Below, piece by piece: positions 34,123 to 42,884 of a DNA stretch of 64,000 bases. Origin of the DNA: Treponema bryantii NK4A124 (GTDB lineage: Bacteria > Spirochaetota > Spirochaetia > Treponematales > Treponemataceae); the NCBI RefSeq assembly GCF_000421345.1, contig NZ_ATWV01000009.1, positions 62,001-126,000 of the forward strand, in the 5' to 3' direction. Position 1 is the stretch's first letter; each line of letters starts with the position of its first letter. Below the pieces are notes generated by a model, which saw only the letters and a list, made by a program, of their open reading frames with translations, was not told the DNA's origin and did no database searches. The position numbers were made by a program, and so were the translations under genes.

Positions 34123-35390
34123 TATCTACCCTTCAACTTCTTGATTACTTTTTTATGCCAGAAGGCACGGAGTTTTTCTGCGGCGCTGTATGGGCGGTAA
34201 ATTGCCTTGAGCGGAATGTCCCAGCTTCCTGTGCGATGGATATTCTTTCCGCCGAAGTTTGCCTTGAACATATAAAGGCCGTGCATAGGATGATTTTCAT
34301 CCTTGCCTTCCGGAGGCATTCCGTACATATCATAATACTTACTGCCGTATGCCTTAGCATCCTTTATGGCTGTCCATTGCAAAAGATGATTTGGCATAAG
34401 GTTGCGCTTGTTATTGCTGCTGGCTCCGTAAAGATAGATTGCTTCGTCATGGCTGAAAAGTGTCATGATTGAAGCAATTTCCTCACCTTCGTGTTCTGCA
34501 ATATAAAGACTGATTACAGGAACATCGCGGCCCTTGCTGATTTTCTCTGCAGAGGATTTTATGAGATCCGCATAATATGCCTTTGCGTGGCTTGCATTTC
34601 CGTCGCGGGCATTTGTAATCTTTGTAAGCTCATAAAACTTGTCTATTTTTTCAGACAAGTTAATATCATTTCCTAGGTAACGGTGAATGGTAACGCCCTT
34701 TCTTTCGCTAAGGCGGATATTATAGCGCCACTTAGAATGCATCTTATCAAGGATTTCTTCTTCTGTATCTGTGAGGTCTACAAGAGTGCTGTCCGGGGGC
34801 TGGATGTCTACCGAGTTCTTACGGAGTTTAAGACGGTCCGCATAAGACACCATTTTCATTCCGTAATTAAAGAGGTCGCGATCTTCTGGTGTGCTGAAGC
34901 TTACATCCGGGTCAAAGCGGATTGCGATTGTATTTGATGGAAGCTCTGGTTTGAGGGCTGTTGCAAGCTCGCTTAAAAAGTGTGCGAACTCGATTGTCTG
35001 AGTTTCAGGGGTTATGATTTCCTGACCTGCGAGAGCTGATGCATCCCCTTCATCATCAAAAGCCTTATCCAGTAATTCTTCCGGTGTGCACTCATAAGGC
35101 AGTTTTGGAAACAGAGGAATATATGCAATTGAAAATATTCCTTTTGCAAAGCTACGGTTGAGAACTGCGACTTCACTACATACGGTGGTTGAGCCTGTCG
35201 AAACCACCGCAGATTTCGATTTATCACACCCTTCTTCTGCATTCAAGGGCGGCAAGTTATACTCAATTTCAAAACGGCGGTAAGTCCATCCGTGGCGGGC
35301 TTTGAACTCGCACCAGAAGGGAGTCTGTAAAAAAGTTCCGTCGTTTTCGTGAGAAGATTTTTCTATTTTGCGGATTTGAATATTAAACAT
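34122..35390 (-). CDS. FemAB-type peptidoglycan bridge aminoacyltransferase, carrying an in-frame repeat
   Basis: FemABX proteins use aminoacyl-tRNA to add residues to the lipid II stem peptide. This 422-residue protein shows two GNAT-like halves, with the characteristic C-terminal segment YGSKYYDMYGMPPEGKDE and IYLYGASSNNKRNLMPNHLL. The N-terminal FLQTPFWCEFKARHGW is also typical. Codons about 61-70 (AVVSTGSTTV) are a palindromic repeat (35183-35209) inserted in a variable loop. The amino acid added is unknown. It is followed by DUF5718. Confidence 0.82.
   Translation of the reverse strand: MFNIQIRKIEKSSHENDGTFLQTPFWCEFKARHGWTYRRFEIEYNLPPLNAEEGCDKSKSAVVSTGSTTVCSEVAVLNRSFAKGIFSIAYIPLFPKLPYECTPEELLDKAFDDEGDASALAGQEIITPETQTIEFAHFLSELATALKPELPSNTIAIRFDPDVSFSTPEDRDLFNYGMKMVSYADRLKLRKNSVDIQPPDSTLVDLTDTEEEILDKMHSKWRYNIRLSERKGVTIHRYLGNDINLSEKIDKFYELTKITNARDGNASHAKAYYADLIKSSAEKISKGRDVPVISLYIAEHEGEEIASIMTLFSHDEAIYLYGASSNNKRNLMPNHLLQWTAIKDAKAYGSKYYDMYGMPPEGKDENHPMHGLYMFKANFGGKNIHRTGSWDIPLKAIYRPYSAAEKLRAFWHKKVIKKLKGR
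35183..35209. repeat. Palindromic repeat (GAGCCTGTCGAAA type) in the FemAB gene
   Basis: The arms cggtggtt and aaccaccg enclose gagcctgtcga. It reads in frame as AVVSTGSTTV. Compare 30012-30040. Confidence 0.85.
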
Positions 35391-35406
35391 AAGTTCCTTA
35401 TATTAG

Positions 35407-35429
35407 ATTCCCCGGTCAAGCCGGGGAAT
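35407..35429. repeat. Palindrome (CCCCGGTCAAGCCGGGG) between nadE and FemAB
   Basis: Perfect 9-bp arms attccccgg/ccggggaat enclose tcaag. The same hairpin is at 63109-63131 and variants are at 50888-50910 and 63063-63085. It lies just past the nadE stop and could serve as its terminator. Confidence 0.8.
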
Positions 35430-35442
35430 GACACATTTGTAT

Positions 35443-36192
35443 TTATTTTCTTATCGACGGCAGGAAGCATGGAAGATTCAACAGCTTCTTCTTAAAAGCC
35501 ATTCCGTCAATTCTTTTTTTGATAGTTTCAACTTTTGCAGTGTCCATGCCATCTGTTTTGCTTTCTGCTACTGCACGCAAATCAGCATAAGTAAAGCCAA
35601 GATTGTCTTCATCAGTCTTACCTGACATACCGTCGCTTGGAGCCTTATCACAAAGCTCTGCTGGGAGGCCAAGCGATTTTCCAAGCTCCACTACTTCATC
35701 AACATAAAGATTTGCAAGGGCTGCAAAGTCTCCTGCTCCGTCTCCCCACAAGGTAAAGTAGCCTGCAAGGCGTTCACTCAGGTTTCCGTTATTTGAAACA
35801 CGGGCATTTCCTTCCAGGGCCGCAATTCCGTAGAGAGTTGCCATGCGGAGGCGTGCCGGGGTGTTTGTTTTATACTGAGGAGGAACTTCATCAGCTCCGA
35901 CAGAATCTTTTATAGCGCGGGTAAGTCCGTTATAGGCGTCGGCAATGTTTACAGTGTAATTTTTGATTCCAAGGTGAGCACAGAGCTTTTTAGAATCTTC
36001 AATATCAGACTGAACGCCGTTTGGCATCATCACGCCGATAACGCGGTCTTTGCCAAGGGCGGCGCAACAGAGAGCGGCAACTGTAGATGAGTCCTTACCA
36101 CCCGAGATTCCGATTACGGCCTTGGTTTGAGAATTGCCGTTCTTTTCAAAATAGTCGCGTACCCATGCAATTGCTTCGTCTTTAATGCTCAT
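35443..36192 (-). CDS. nadE: NAD+ synthetase, ammonia-dependent type
   Basis: NadE amidates nicotinic acid adenine dinucleotide to NAD+. The 249-residue protein has the PP-loop SGGKDSSTVAAL and lacks an N-terminal glutaminase domain, so it should use ammonia. Other conserved parts are GNLSERLAGYFTLWGDGAGDF and the C-terminal KAPSDGMSGKTDEDNLGFTY-type segment. A GAGGA site precedes the ATG. It lies 50 bases downstream of metG on the same strand. Confidence 0.92.
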   Translation of the reverse strand: MSIKDEAIAWVRDYFEKNGNSQTKAVIGISGGKDSSTVAALCCAALGKDRVIGVMMPNGVQSDIEDSKKLCAHLGIKNYTVNIADAYNGLTRAIKDSVGADEVPPQYKTNTPARLRMATLYGIAALEGNARVSNNGNLSERLAGYFTLWGDGAGDFAALANLYVDEVVELGKSLGLPAELCDKAPSDGMSGKTDEDNLGFTYADLRAVAESKTDGMDTAKVETIKKRIDGMAFKKKLLNLPCFLPSIRK

Positions 36193-36203
36193 ATTTGTCC
36201 TCT

Positions 36204-36241
36204 GCGGTGGTTTCGATACGGCTTCGCCTACTCAACCACCG
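36204..36241. repeat. Palindromic repeat between metG and nadE
   Basis: The arms gcggtggtt and caaccaccg enclose tcgatacggcttcgcctact. It is closely related to the copy inside the ABC ATPase gene at 48802-48844. It ends 6 bases from the metG stop. Confidence 0.8.
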
Positions 36242-36246
36242 TACTT

Positions 36247-38550
36247 TTAGCCTATCTCCGAATTAAGTGCTTTCTCTGTTTTAATTTCTTTTCCGTCAGC
36301 GAGGAGCTTCTTTCCGGCAATCTGAACAAGGCCGTCTTTTGCGGCAATCTGAACTGCAAAGAACTCATCACCTGTAATCTGCTCCTTCTTTGCGGCATTT
36401 ACATCAGCGCCTTCGAGAACTACTTTTGTACCAGGTGCAGCCCAGCCTGCATCAAGAACTTCAACGCAGTCCTTGCCATCAGCATCTTTATAGTCTCCGG
36501 CAAGAAGCATACCGCGGCTTTCAACACCACGCATTGTGCGAGGTGCGAGATTGCTTGCGATAATTACATGCTTTCCAAGCAGGTCACTCTCTTTCAGGTA
36601 CATGCGGAGGCCGCTCTGAATTGTACGAGGTGTACCGCTTCCGTCATCAAGAGTTTCGATATAAAGTTTTTCTCCTTCAGGATTTGGCTTTACGTCAACA
36701 ATCTTTGCTACAGTGAGTTCGATATTTTTGTTGAAGAAATCAGCCTGCTGGTCTACTGGCAATACAGTTGGCTCGGCCTTTTTCTTATCAGCTTTCTTTT
36801 CTTTCTTTTCAGCCTTCTGCTGCTTACCTGCAAATTTCTCGCGGAAGGCAAGCATAGTCTTCTGATCCATTGGCTTGAAGTAAACTTCTGTTGGTCCGAC
36901 AGTTGTAAGGCCTTCGAGCTTGCCAAGGTCTTCCCAGGTATAACCAGGCTGAGTTTCCATTCCAACCTTCTTCACCTGAATAGACTTTCCAAAGTAGCTC
37001 ATAATTTTTTGAGTATACTGTGGCATATAAGGATTCATCATAATCATCAAATCCTTAATTACATAGCAGAGATTGTGAATCAGGCTTTCTGCTACTGCAG
37101 GATTTTCTGTACGTGCCTTCCAAGGCTCAGTTGCCTGGAACTTCTTATTACAGATATCAGAAATTTCAAACATTGTGTGGAAAGCATCCTTCAAATCAGC
37201 CCATTCAAGGCTAGCAGTTGCCTTAGCTTCAAGCTCGCGAACCTTTGTCCAGAGCTCTTCATCAACTGGTGCGTCAGGAATCTTTCCTTCATAATATTTA
37301 TTTACAAACAAGAGTGTGCGGTTTACAAGATTTCCGAGGTTACCAATCAGCTCGCCGTTAAGTTTTTCCATAAAGTCTTTCCATGTAAACTGATAGTCCT
37401 GCTTTTCCGGGCGGTTATAGAAGATATAGAAACGCCATGCATCAGCTGGGATTCCGCTCTCAATTGCGTCGCTTCCAAACACACCGATTCCAAGACTCTT
37501 AGAGAACTTTCCATCCTCATAATTAAGGAACTCAGTAGAAGACATGTGATGAAGTTTTGTCCACTCGTGAGGTGAGCCTAACAATGTTGAAGGGAAAATT
37601 ACAGTATGGAAAGGAATGTTGTCTTTTCCGATAAACTGGAAGAGATCTACCTTAGGCTTATTCTTACCTTCTTCTGATTCACTTGGAATCCACCAGCTCT
37701 TCCAGTCAAAACTCTGCTTGCCGGCCTTTACAAGCTCATCAGCCAACTGCTTTGTGATAGAAATATATCCGATTGGTGCATTGAACCAAACGTAGAATAC
37801 TTTGTTTTCATAACCAGGCTTTGGAACAGGAATACCCCACTTAAGGTCGCGGGTAATTGCACGTTCCTGAAGACCATCACGGATCCAGGCCTTAGTCATG
37901 TTGATGGCATTGTCTGCCCAACGTCCCTCTACACTAGCCTTTTCCATCCATTCGTTGAGCTTGCCGCTCATTGCAGGAAGGTCAATGTACAAGTGTTTTG
38001 TTTCGCGAACTTCTGGAGTTCCGCCGCAGGTATGACAGCGAGGCTCTTTAAGTTCAGTCGGGTCAAGGAGCGAACCACACTTATCGCACTGGTCACCGCG
38101 GGCCTTTTCGTAACCGCACTTAGGACAAGTTCCGTCAACATAGCGGTCTGCAAGGAACATATTACAGTGAGGACAGAAAAGCTGCTTGTTTACATGCTCG
38201 TGAATGAGGCCAGCCTTGTCCAAATCATTGAAAAGCGACTGTGTAATTTCTGTACACTGCTCGTTAGAAGTGCGGCCGAATTTATCAAAATCAATTTTAA
38301 ACCATTCATAGATTTTTGTGTGCTCACCATAGTAGTGGTCGCAGAGTGCACGAGGCTCAGTCTTTTCTTCAAGAGCCTTAGTTTCGGTTGCAGTACCGTA
38401 TTCATCAACACCACAAACATAAAGAGTGTCGTAACCACGGCTGCGGCAGAAGCGCGCAAAAACATCGCCCGAAAGCGACTGAATTATATTTCCCAAATGC
38501 GGAATGTTATTAACGTAGGGTAAAGCTGCTGTGATAAGTCGTCTGTTCAT
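36247..38550 (-). CDS. metG: Methionyl-tRNA synthetase
   Basis: MetRS charges tRNA-Met. The 767-residue protein has the class I HLGN variant of the HIGH motif at about residues 18-21, and a zinc-knuckle region with repeated CPxC/CxKC cysteines (about residues 128-180). A KFSKS motif stands for KMSKS near residue 353. The anticodon-binding domain follows, and a Lys/Glu-rich linker leads to a C-terminal tRNA-binding EMAP II/Trbp111-like domain (about 665-767). GAGG precedes the ATG. No defects were seen. Confidence 0.96.
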   Translation of the reverse strand: MNRRLITAALPYVNNIPHLGNIIQSLSGDVFARFCRSRGYDTLYVCGVDEYGTATETKALEEKTEPRALCDHYYGEHTKIYEWFKIDFDKFGRTSNEQCTEITQSLFNDLDKAGLIHEHVNKQLFCPHCNMFLADRYVDGTCPKCGYEKARGDQCDKCGSLLDPTELKEPRCHTCGGTPEVRETKHLYIDLPAMSGKLNEWMEKASVEGRWADNAINMTKAWIRDGLQERAITRDLKWGIPVPKPGYENKVFYVWFNAPIGYISITKQLADELVKAGKQSFDWKSWWIPSESEEGKNKPKVDLFQFIGKDNIPFHTVIFPSTLLGSPHEWTKLHHMSSTEFLNYEDGKFSKSLGIGVFGSDAIESGIPADAWRFYIFYNRPEKQDYQFTWKDFMEKLNGELIGNLGNLVNRTLLFVNKYYEGKIPDAPVDEELWTKVRELEAKATASLEWADLKDAFHTMFEISDICNKKFQATEPWKARTENPAVAESLIHNLCYVIKDLMIMMNPYMPQYTQKIMSYFGKSIQVKKVGMETQPGYTWEDLGKLEGLTTVGPTEVYFKPMDQKTMLAFREKFAGKQQKAEKKEKKADKKKAEPTVLPVDQQADFFNKNIELTVAKIVDVKPNPEGEKLYIETLDDGSGTPRTIQSGLRMYLKESDLLGKHVIIASNLAPRTMRGVESRGMLLAGDYKDADGKDCVEVLDAGWAAPGTKVVLEGADVNAAKKEQITGDEFFAVQIAAKDGLVQIAGKKLLADGKEIKTEKALNSEIG

Positions 38551-38613
38551 TTTTTCCTCAAAATCATTAAAAAATAATTACAATATTATAGTGTTTTTTG
38601 AGAATATATTCCA

Positions 38614-39144
38614 TCACCGTTTTGCTTTTTCAATAATCTCCTCAAAAAAATCCCTGTATTCTTCTTCCTTCATCTGTACGTAGCCAGCCCTGTTGTCTGA
38701 GCCAACCTTTTTCAGAATTTCTTCTTTGATTTGATTATACTTGTCTCGTGCTTCATCATGACTTCTCAAATAATCGCGGAATAAAATATGGCGCTTGTAT
38801 TCTTCGTTATCAAAGGAACACACATAAAGATGATGATCAATCGAATCAAGAATTTCGTTATGCACCGGGCCATTTCTTCCAAATGCCTCCCGCCCTTTGA
38901 TTCCCCTATCGCCTTCATGATCATAACCGATTGACGCAAGCGACTTTTTTACCGTTTCAAAATCAGCCCAATTATCCAGTCCCACATCAATATCAATAAT
39001 CGGTTTTGCTTTCATTCCGGGAATTGAAGTGCTGCCGACATGCTGTACCTGGCAGGGCATTATAAGCACCTTCTGCAACTGGCCTTTTATCTTCAAAAAA
39101 TCATCCGGCCACTTTTTATCATATTCAACTACAACAATACTCAT
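38614..39144 (-). CDS. GrpB-family nucleotidyltransferase-like protein
   Basis: This 176-residue protein matches the GrpB/UPF0157 family: VEYDKKWPDDF near the start, the HVGSTSIPGMKAKPIIDIDV signature with a nucleotidyltransferase-like GS and DxD, and HLYVCSFDNEEYKRHILFRDYLR. The function of the family is largely unknown. It is transcribed divergently from padR, sharing a 170-base intergenic region. Confidence 0.88.
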   Translation of the reverse strand: MSIVVVEYDKKWPDDFLKIKGQLQKVLIMPCQVQHVGSTSIPGMKAKPIIDIDVGLDNWADFETVKKSLASIGYDHEGDRGIKGREAFGRNGPVHNEILDSIDHHLYVCSFDNEEYKRHILFRDYLRSHDEARDKYNQIKEEILKKVGSDNRAGYVQMKEEEYRDFFEEIIEKAKR

Positions 39145-39198
39145 ATTTTTATTATTTCATATAAATTACAAATAAACAATTTCCCTATAAAAAAAAAC

Positions 39199-39227
39199 TT
39201 GACATATATATCACACTGCGATATATT
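39199..39227 (+). promoter_or_regulatory. padR promoter overlapped by an inverted repeat
   Basis: TTGACA (39199-39204) and TATATT (39222-39227) are spaced by 17 bases. Inverted arms atatatc (39206-39212) and gatatat (39220-39226) lie between and over the boxes, where a repressor would block polymerase. Two more palindromes follow: tcgctatagcga (39238-39249) and cgatatatcg (39254-39263). Confidence 0.75.
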
Positions 39228-39315
39228 ATATCTAACTTCGCTATAGCGAGGTGCGATATATCGAAATGCAATACTAAAAGCGGACTTCGGCCTGCCCGCT
39301 TACTAAGGAGTTGAA

Positions 39316-39627
39316 ATGGATGCAAAAATAAAGCGTGTTTATGTTCCAATGACAGAAACAGGCTTTTACATTCTCTTTTGCCTTCAGGAAGAAATGCATG
39401 GCTACAATATAACTCAAAAGGTAAAAGAGATGACTGAGGGTCAAGTCGAAATTGGTCCGGGTACAATGTACGGTTCTTTGGGAAAAATGGAAAAAGATGG
39501 TTTGATTGAGTTTGTTCGCGAGGAAGAAAAACGAAAGCTTTATAAAATCACACCTCTTGGCCAGGAAATTCTGCAGTTAGAGATTGCAAGAATCAAAAGA
39601 CTTTATAGAAATATCGAGGGAAAATAA
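39316..39627 (+). CDS. PadR-family transcriptional regulator
   Basis: This 103-residue winged-helix protein has typical PadR features: TETGFYILFCLQEEMHGYNI, the GPGTMYGSLGKMEKDGLI recognition and wing region, and KLYKITPLGQEIL. PadR proteins usually repress their own operon and a membrane or transport function. AAGGAG lies upstream of the ATG. The promoter carries several palindromes consistent with autoregulation. The DUF2812 gene follows 2 bases later. Confidence 0.92.
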   Translation: MDAKIKRVYVPMTETGFYILFCLQEEMHGYNITQKVKEMTEGQVEIGPGTMYGSLGKMEKDGLIEFVREEEKRKLYKITPLGQEILQLEIARIKRLYRNIEGK

Positions 39628-39629
39628 AT

Positions 39630-40187
39630 ATGAAAAATACGAAAACACTTTTTAGATTTTTTACACTTTTTGAATATGAGGAAGAAGAAGCTTTTCTTGA
39701 GAAGCAGCATAAAAATGGCTGGAAGGTTACCGGCTTTAAACTCCCAGGCTTTTACAAATTTGAAAAATGCGAACCTGAGGATATGACTTACAGAATTGAT
39801 TTTACAAACGAAAACGGAGCAAAGAATGCTGAATACCAGCAAATCTTTGCAGACAATGGCTGGGAGTTCCTCTGGTCTGTAAACGGTTTTTCAATCTTTA
39901 GAAAAGAAGGTTTTTCTGCCAGTGAGGGCAATAACGAAATCTTTACTGACAATGCATCAAAGCTTCAGATGCTTCAGAAAATCCAGCAGCGCAGACTCCT
40001 GCCTCTTATTACAATTTTCCTTTGTGCAATTCTTCCAAACTTTGTTAAAGGAATCGGCGGGGAATTTGGTAATACAATCGGTGACATTGTAATTACAGTT
40101 TTCTTTGGAATTATGTTTATTCTTTACACTTATGTTTTCATAAAGAGTTTTATAAAGATAAAAAAGCTTAAAGAGAAGTTGCAGTAA
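39630..40187 (+). CDS. DUF2812-family membrane protein
   Basis: This 185-residue protein has an N-terminal DUF2812 domain (about residues 1-110; FLEKQHKNGWKVTGFKLPGFYKF and YRIDF) and two C-terminal membrane helices (about 130-150 and 158-178). DUF2812 proteins are commonly encoded directly after PadR regulators, as here, and are presumed targets of that regulation. The molecular function is unknown. Confidence 0.82.
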   Translation: MKNTKTLFRFFTLFEYEEEEAFLEKQHKNGWKVTGFKLPGFYKFEKCEPEDMTYRIDFTNENGAKNAEYQQIFADNGWEFLWSVNGFSIFRKEGFSASEGNNEIFTDNASKLQMLQKIQQRRLLPLITIFLCAILPNFVKGIGGEFGNTIGDIVITVFFGIMFILYTYVFIKSFIKIKKLKEKLQ

Positions 40188-40223
40188 GTTATAATATGTA
40201 AAAATACGAGGCTTTGGCTTTTA

Positions 40224-40799
40224 TTAATATTTCTGCTTTGATAGTAATCTGCTTGAAAAATGAAATATTCCAAAGCCTCCGAAAACTGCAATTGCCTTAT
40301 CAATAAGATTTACAGGCAGTCTTGCAAGAAAGGCACTCAACTGCACACTAAGATTCTGCATAATCAGAGTATAGGTTAGAAACATAATTGTTGTATTTTC
40401 ATTATCTCCTACTTTTTCTGCAAAGAAAACTGAATAAATAATAGAACCTTCAAAGCTTATAATAACGGTTGAAAGAAAGAATAAAATAGATAGCCGAATC
40501 CAGGAAAAATCTTCATGTCGTGTTACGAGAGCTTTTGTCAGCAAAGTGCCTGTTATGCAACAGATTCCGTAGAAAATGTATAGAAAATTATGATGATAAA
40601 AAATGGTCCAGAATGAATGTCCAAGTCCAACAATAAGACCACAAGGAATTCCAAAAAAACTTCCAACATACACAAAAATCATATCCATAAAAAAAGGCCA
40701 CTGAAAACTTTGTGCCACATATGCAACAAGAATATTACATACAGTAAAAATGAGTCCAAGAATAATTTGTGTTTTTATTGAATATTTTTGAAAGGTCAT
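40224..40799 (-). CDS. Polytopic membrane protein of unknown function
   Basis: This protein of about 191 residues has five or six membrane helices and little else. The ATG at 40799 is preferred because the frame upstream runs into palindromic repeat sequence (40823 onward). The compact topology with a C-terminal NLIDKAIAVFGGFGIF segment loosely recalls ECF-transporter substrate-binding subunits, but no specificity motif is evident. It converges on the DUF2812 gene. Confidence 0.55.
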   Translation of the reverse strand: MTFQKYSIKTQIILGLIFTVCNILVAYVAQSFQWPFFMDMIFVYVGSFFGIPCGLIVGLGHSFWTIFYHHNFLYIFYGICCITGTLLTKALVTRHEDFSWIRLSILFFLSTVIISFEGSIIYSVFFAEKVGDNENTTIMFLTYTLIMQNLSVQLSAFLARLPVNLIDKAIAVFGGFGIFHFSSRLLSKQKY

Positions 40800-40822
40800 T
40801 GTATATATTATAAATAAAAAAG

Positions 40823-40894
40823 AGGGGGAAGTCTCCCCCTGCGCTCGCACTTCGTTGCTCGCTACCCTCTCGCCTAGGGGCTTTAGCAGCCCCT
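40823..40894. repeat. Cluster of hairpins between two minus-strand genes
   Basis: aggggga/tccccct (40823-40840) and aggggc/gcccct (40876-40894) flank a gcgctcgcacttcgttgctcgc stretch that is itself partly palindromic. The block lies downstream of the secreted-protein gene at 40909 and could terminate it. Confidence 0.65.
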
Positions 40895-40908
40895 AAAACC
40901 CTGCTTTA

Positions 40909-42771
40909 TTATTCCTTTACAAAAACAAAAACGCCAGCACCCCACTTAAAATACGCCAGAGTTACATCTTTATCTCCAAGATGAACTTTACCTTCCCAAC
41001 CGTATGTTAGCCAAGGATAACAATGGAAAGAACCATCATTACCAATTGTTTTACAACGAATCTGAATTTCCGGATTATAAATTACAGACCCATCAAGTTT
41101 CTTTACATAATTTGCAGGATCCTGAGTTGCTCCTATAAGGAATCTATTTCCATTCCAATCAAAAATATATACAGGTTCATCTTCTGTCACATTTTCAAAA
41201 AGAGCTTTATTTGAGTCATCCTTAAACAGATATCTATTAACAGGTTCAAAGCCTGGCTTATAAACTCCAGCTCTAATATCAACCATATCATAGTATTCGA
41301 TTCCAAAATTATCATTTTCAAACAATGCAGTTTCTTCGTTTGGACCGGTTTTAATGAAAGCTCTATAATCTCCCTTACCTGCATTCAAACAGACAAATGT
41401 TAAATCATATTTATTCTTGTTAATACTTACTTCTACCTCTGCTTGCATTCCAATACGATTTTTTTCACTTGCACTTGAAAGATCAAATCTGTTGTTAGTC
41501 GTATAACTCAAACTTTTTATATTTTCACTCTTTGGTATTATCTGCCAGCCTTTTTCTGGATTGTAAAAAATCGAAATTTTATAATTATCAATGTCAAAAA
41601 TACCTGTCTTGCAGGAAAGTTCTACTTCTCCTTTTTCTTTCATATTAACGGTAAATGAAACATCTTCACTTCCGTTTTGTGGAATATTTTTATAGTTTGA
41701 TTTATAAATTCCTTTGGAAATATCTGAGTCTGAATAAATTCTTCTGTAGTTTTCATAATCTCTGGTAAAAGCCGCAGATTTTCCTGATTTCTTTGTTTTT
41801 TCAGTTTTTTTTGCTTTTGTTTTTGAATTTGCCTTACTAGATTTTTCATTCTGAATTACAGGATAATTGCTTGTATCTTTAACCCAGACTCTTTTAGCTC
41901 CATCATACTGAGAAAAAACAATTCTGACTTTATTATTTCCAAGCTGAATATCTGCTTCAACACCAACTCCAAGTCTGCCACTAGGTTTTCCATTAGCTTC
42001 TGTATACATATAAAAAACAGAAACTATGTTTAAAGGTATAAGGCTTCCGTCTGTATTTTGTAGCCATTTGCTGCCATCATTACTATTTCCATTAAAAATA
42101 AAATCTGTACCTTTGTAAGAATATTTATAGATAAAACCTGCATTTTCAGGTCTTTCTATTACTTCTCCCCAAAGTCTTGTATAGCCTGGCTTAAAAATTC
42201 CTTCGCAAATGTCAGCAGCATCATAACAAACAGCTTTGTCAATAGTTTTTGATGCAGCAGAATCCTTTGGAGCTTCATTTTCCACCCACATTCTAAAGCC
42301 GTCATAATCAGAATATATTCCTGCCTTATTACTGCTTATTCCTGCAATTACTAATGTGTATTTTTTGCCTTTAAGTTCTATCTGAGTGATAACTCCGCCA
42401 GAGCCACCGCCCTGATACTTAAAATAAGATTCTTCCCTTTCCCTGTAGGACTCTTTACTAATCCACATTTTGCCATTTTCATCGCAAAGCTGCAGGGCTC
42501 CACTACCATCTTCACTATAACCTACAAAAAGAGTATTGCCTTCCAGTTCAAAAACTCCAATCTTTCTTTCAAAACCATCTTTATAATTCAACATACGGTT
42601 TTGTGGAATTGAAACAAAATTGCTTCTGTAGTTACCATTAAGATATTCCGCATTTTCATAGAAACGAGCACCATAATTGTAATCTCTAATAAATTTTGCT
42701 TCTTCCGCAAAAATACTGGTAGTTGTCATAAATGCCAGAACTGCAATAATCGTTAAAAAAGATTTTTTCAT
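40909..42771 (-). CDS. Large secreted protein with internal duplication
   Basis: This protein of about 620 residues has a signal peptide (MKKSFLTIIAVLAFMTTTSIFAEE). The ATG at 42771 follows GGAGG; an in-frame TTG 12 bases earlier overlaps that site and is unlikely. The mature protein is an imperfect tandem duplication of about 300 residues. FIRDYNYGARFYENAEYLNG and IPQN near the start recur as FTRDYENYRRIYSDSDISKG and IPQN after residue 335. DAADICEGIFKPGY recurs as DMVDIRAGVYKPGF. A Lys-rich linker joins the halves. I recognise no family. It lies 113 bases downstream of a response-regulator gene. Confidence 0.7.
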   Translation of the reverse strand: MKKSFLTIIAVLAFMTTTSIFAEEAKFIRDYNYGARFYENAEYLNGNYRSNFVSIPQNRMLNYKDGFERKIGVFELEGNTLFVGYSEDGSGALQLCDENGKMWISKESYREREESYFKYQGGGSGGVITQIELKGKKYTLVIAGISSNKAGIYSDYDGFRMWVENEAPKDSAASKTIDKAVCYDAADICEGIFKPGYTRLWGEVIERPENAGFIYKYSYKGTDFIFNGNSNDGSKWLQNTDGSLIPLNIVSVFYMYTEANGKPSGRLGVGVEADIQLGNNKVRIVFSQYDGAKRVWVKDTSNYPVIQNEKSSKANSKTKAKKTEKTKKSGKSAAFTRDYENYRRIYSDSDISKGIYKSNYKNIPQNGSEDVSFTVNMKEKGEVELSCKTGIFDIDNYKISIFYNPEKGWQIIPKSENIKSLSYTTNNRFDLSSASEKNRIGMQAEVEVSINKNKYDLTFVCLNAGKGDYRAFIKTGPNEETALFENDNFGIEYYDMVDIRAGVYKPGFEPVNRYLFKDDSNKALFENVTEDEPVYIFDWNGNRFLIGATQDPANYVKKLDGSVIYNPEIQIRCKTIGNDGSFHCYPWLTYGWEGKVHLGDKDVTLAYFKWGAGVFVFVKE

Positions 42772-42884
42772 TTTTTCCTCCAAAGGGAATTATAAAACAA
42801 AAGAAAAATTTTGTAGTGAGAGAGTTTTCATTAAAAATTGATGAAAAAAATCATCATTTAAAAATCTTCAATTATATAAGTCTT

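Noticed and set aside
36127-37575. A 482-codon plus-strand reading frame opposite metG
   Set aside because: It is antisense to a complete, well-conserved methionyl-tRNA synthetase, and its predicted protein is Cys/Phe/Leu-rich with no recognisable domain, as expected for a shadow frame.
42771-42783. TTG start 12 bases before the ATG of the duplicated secreted protein
   Set aside because: The TTG lies inside the GGAGG ribosome-binding site that serves the ATG, and the signal peptide begins at the ATG.
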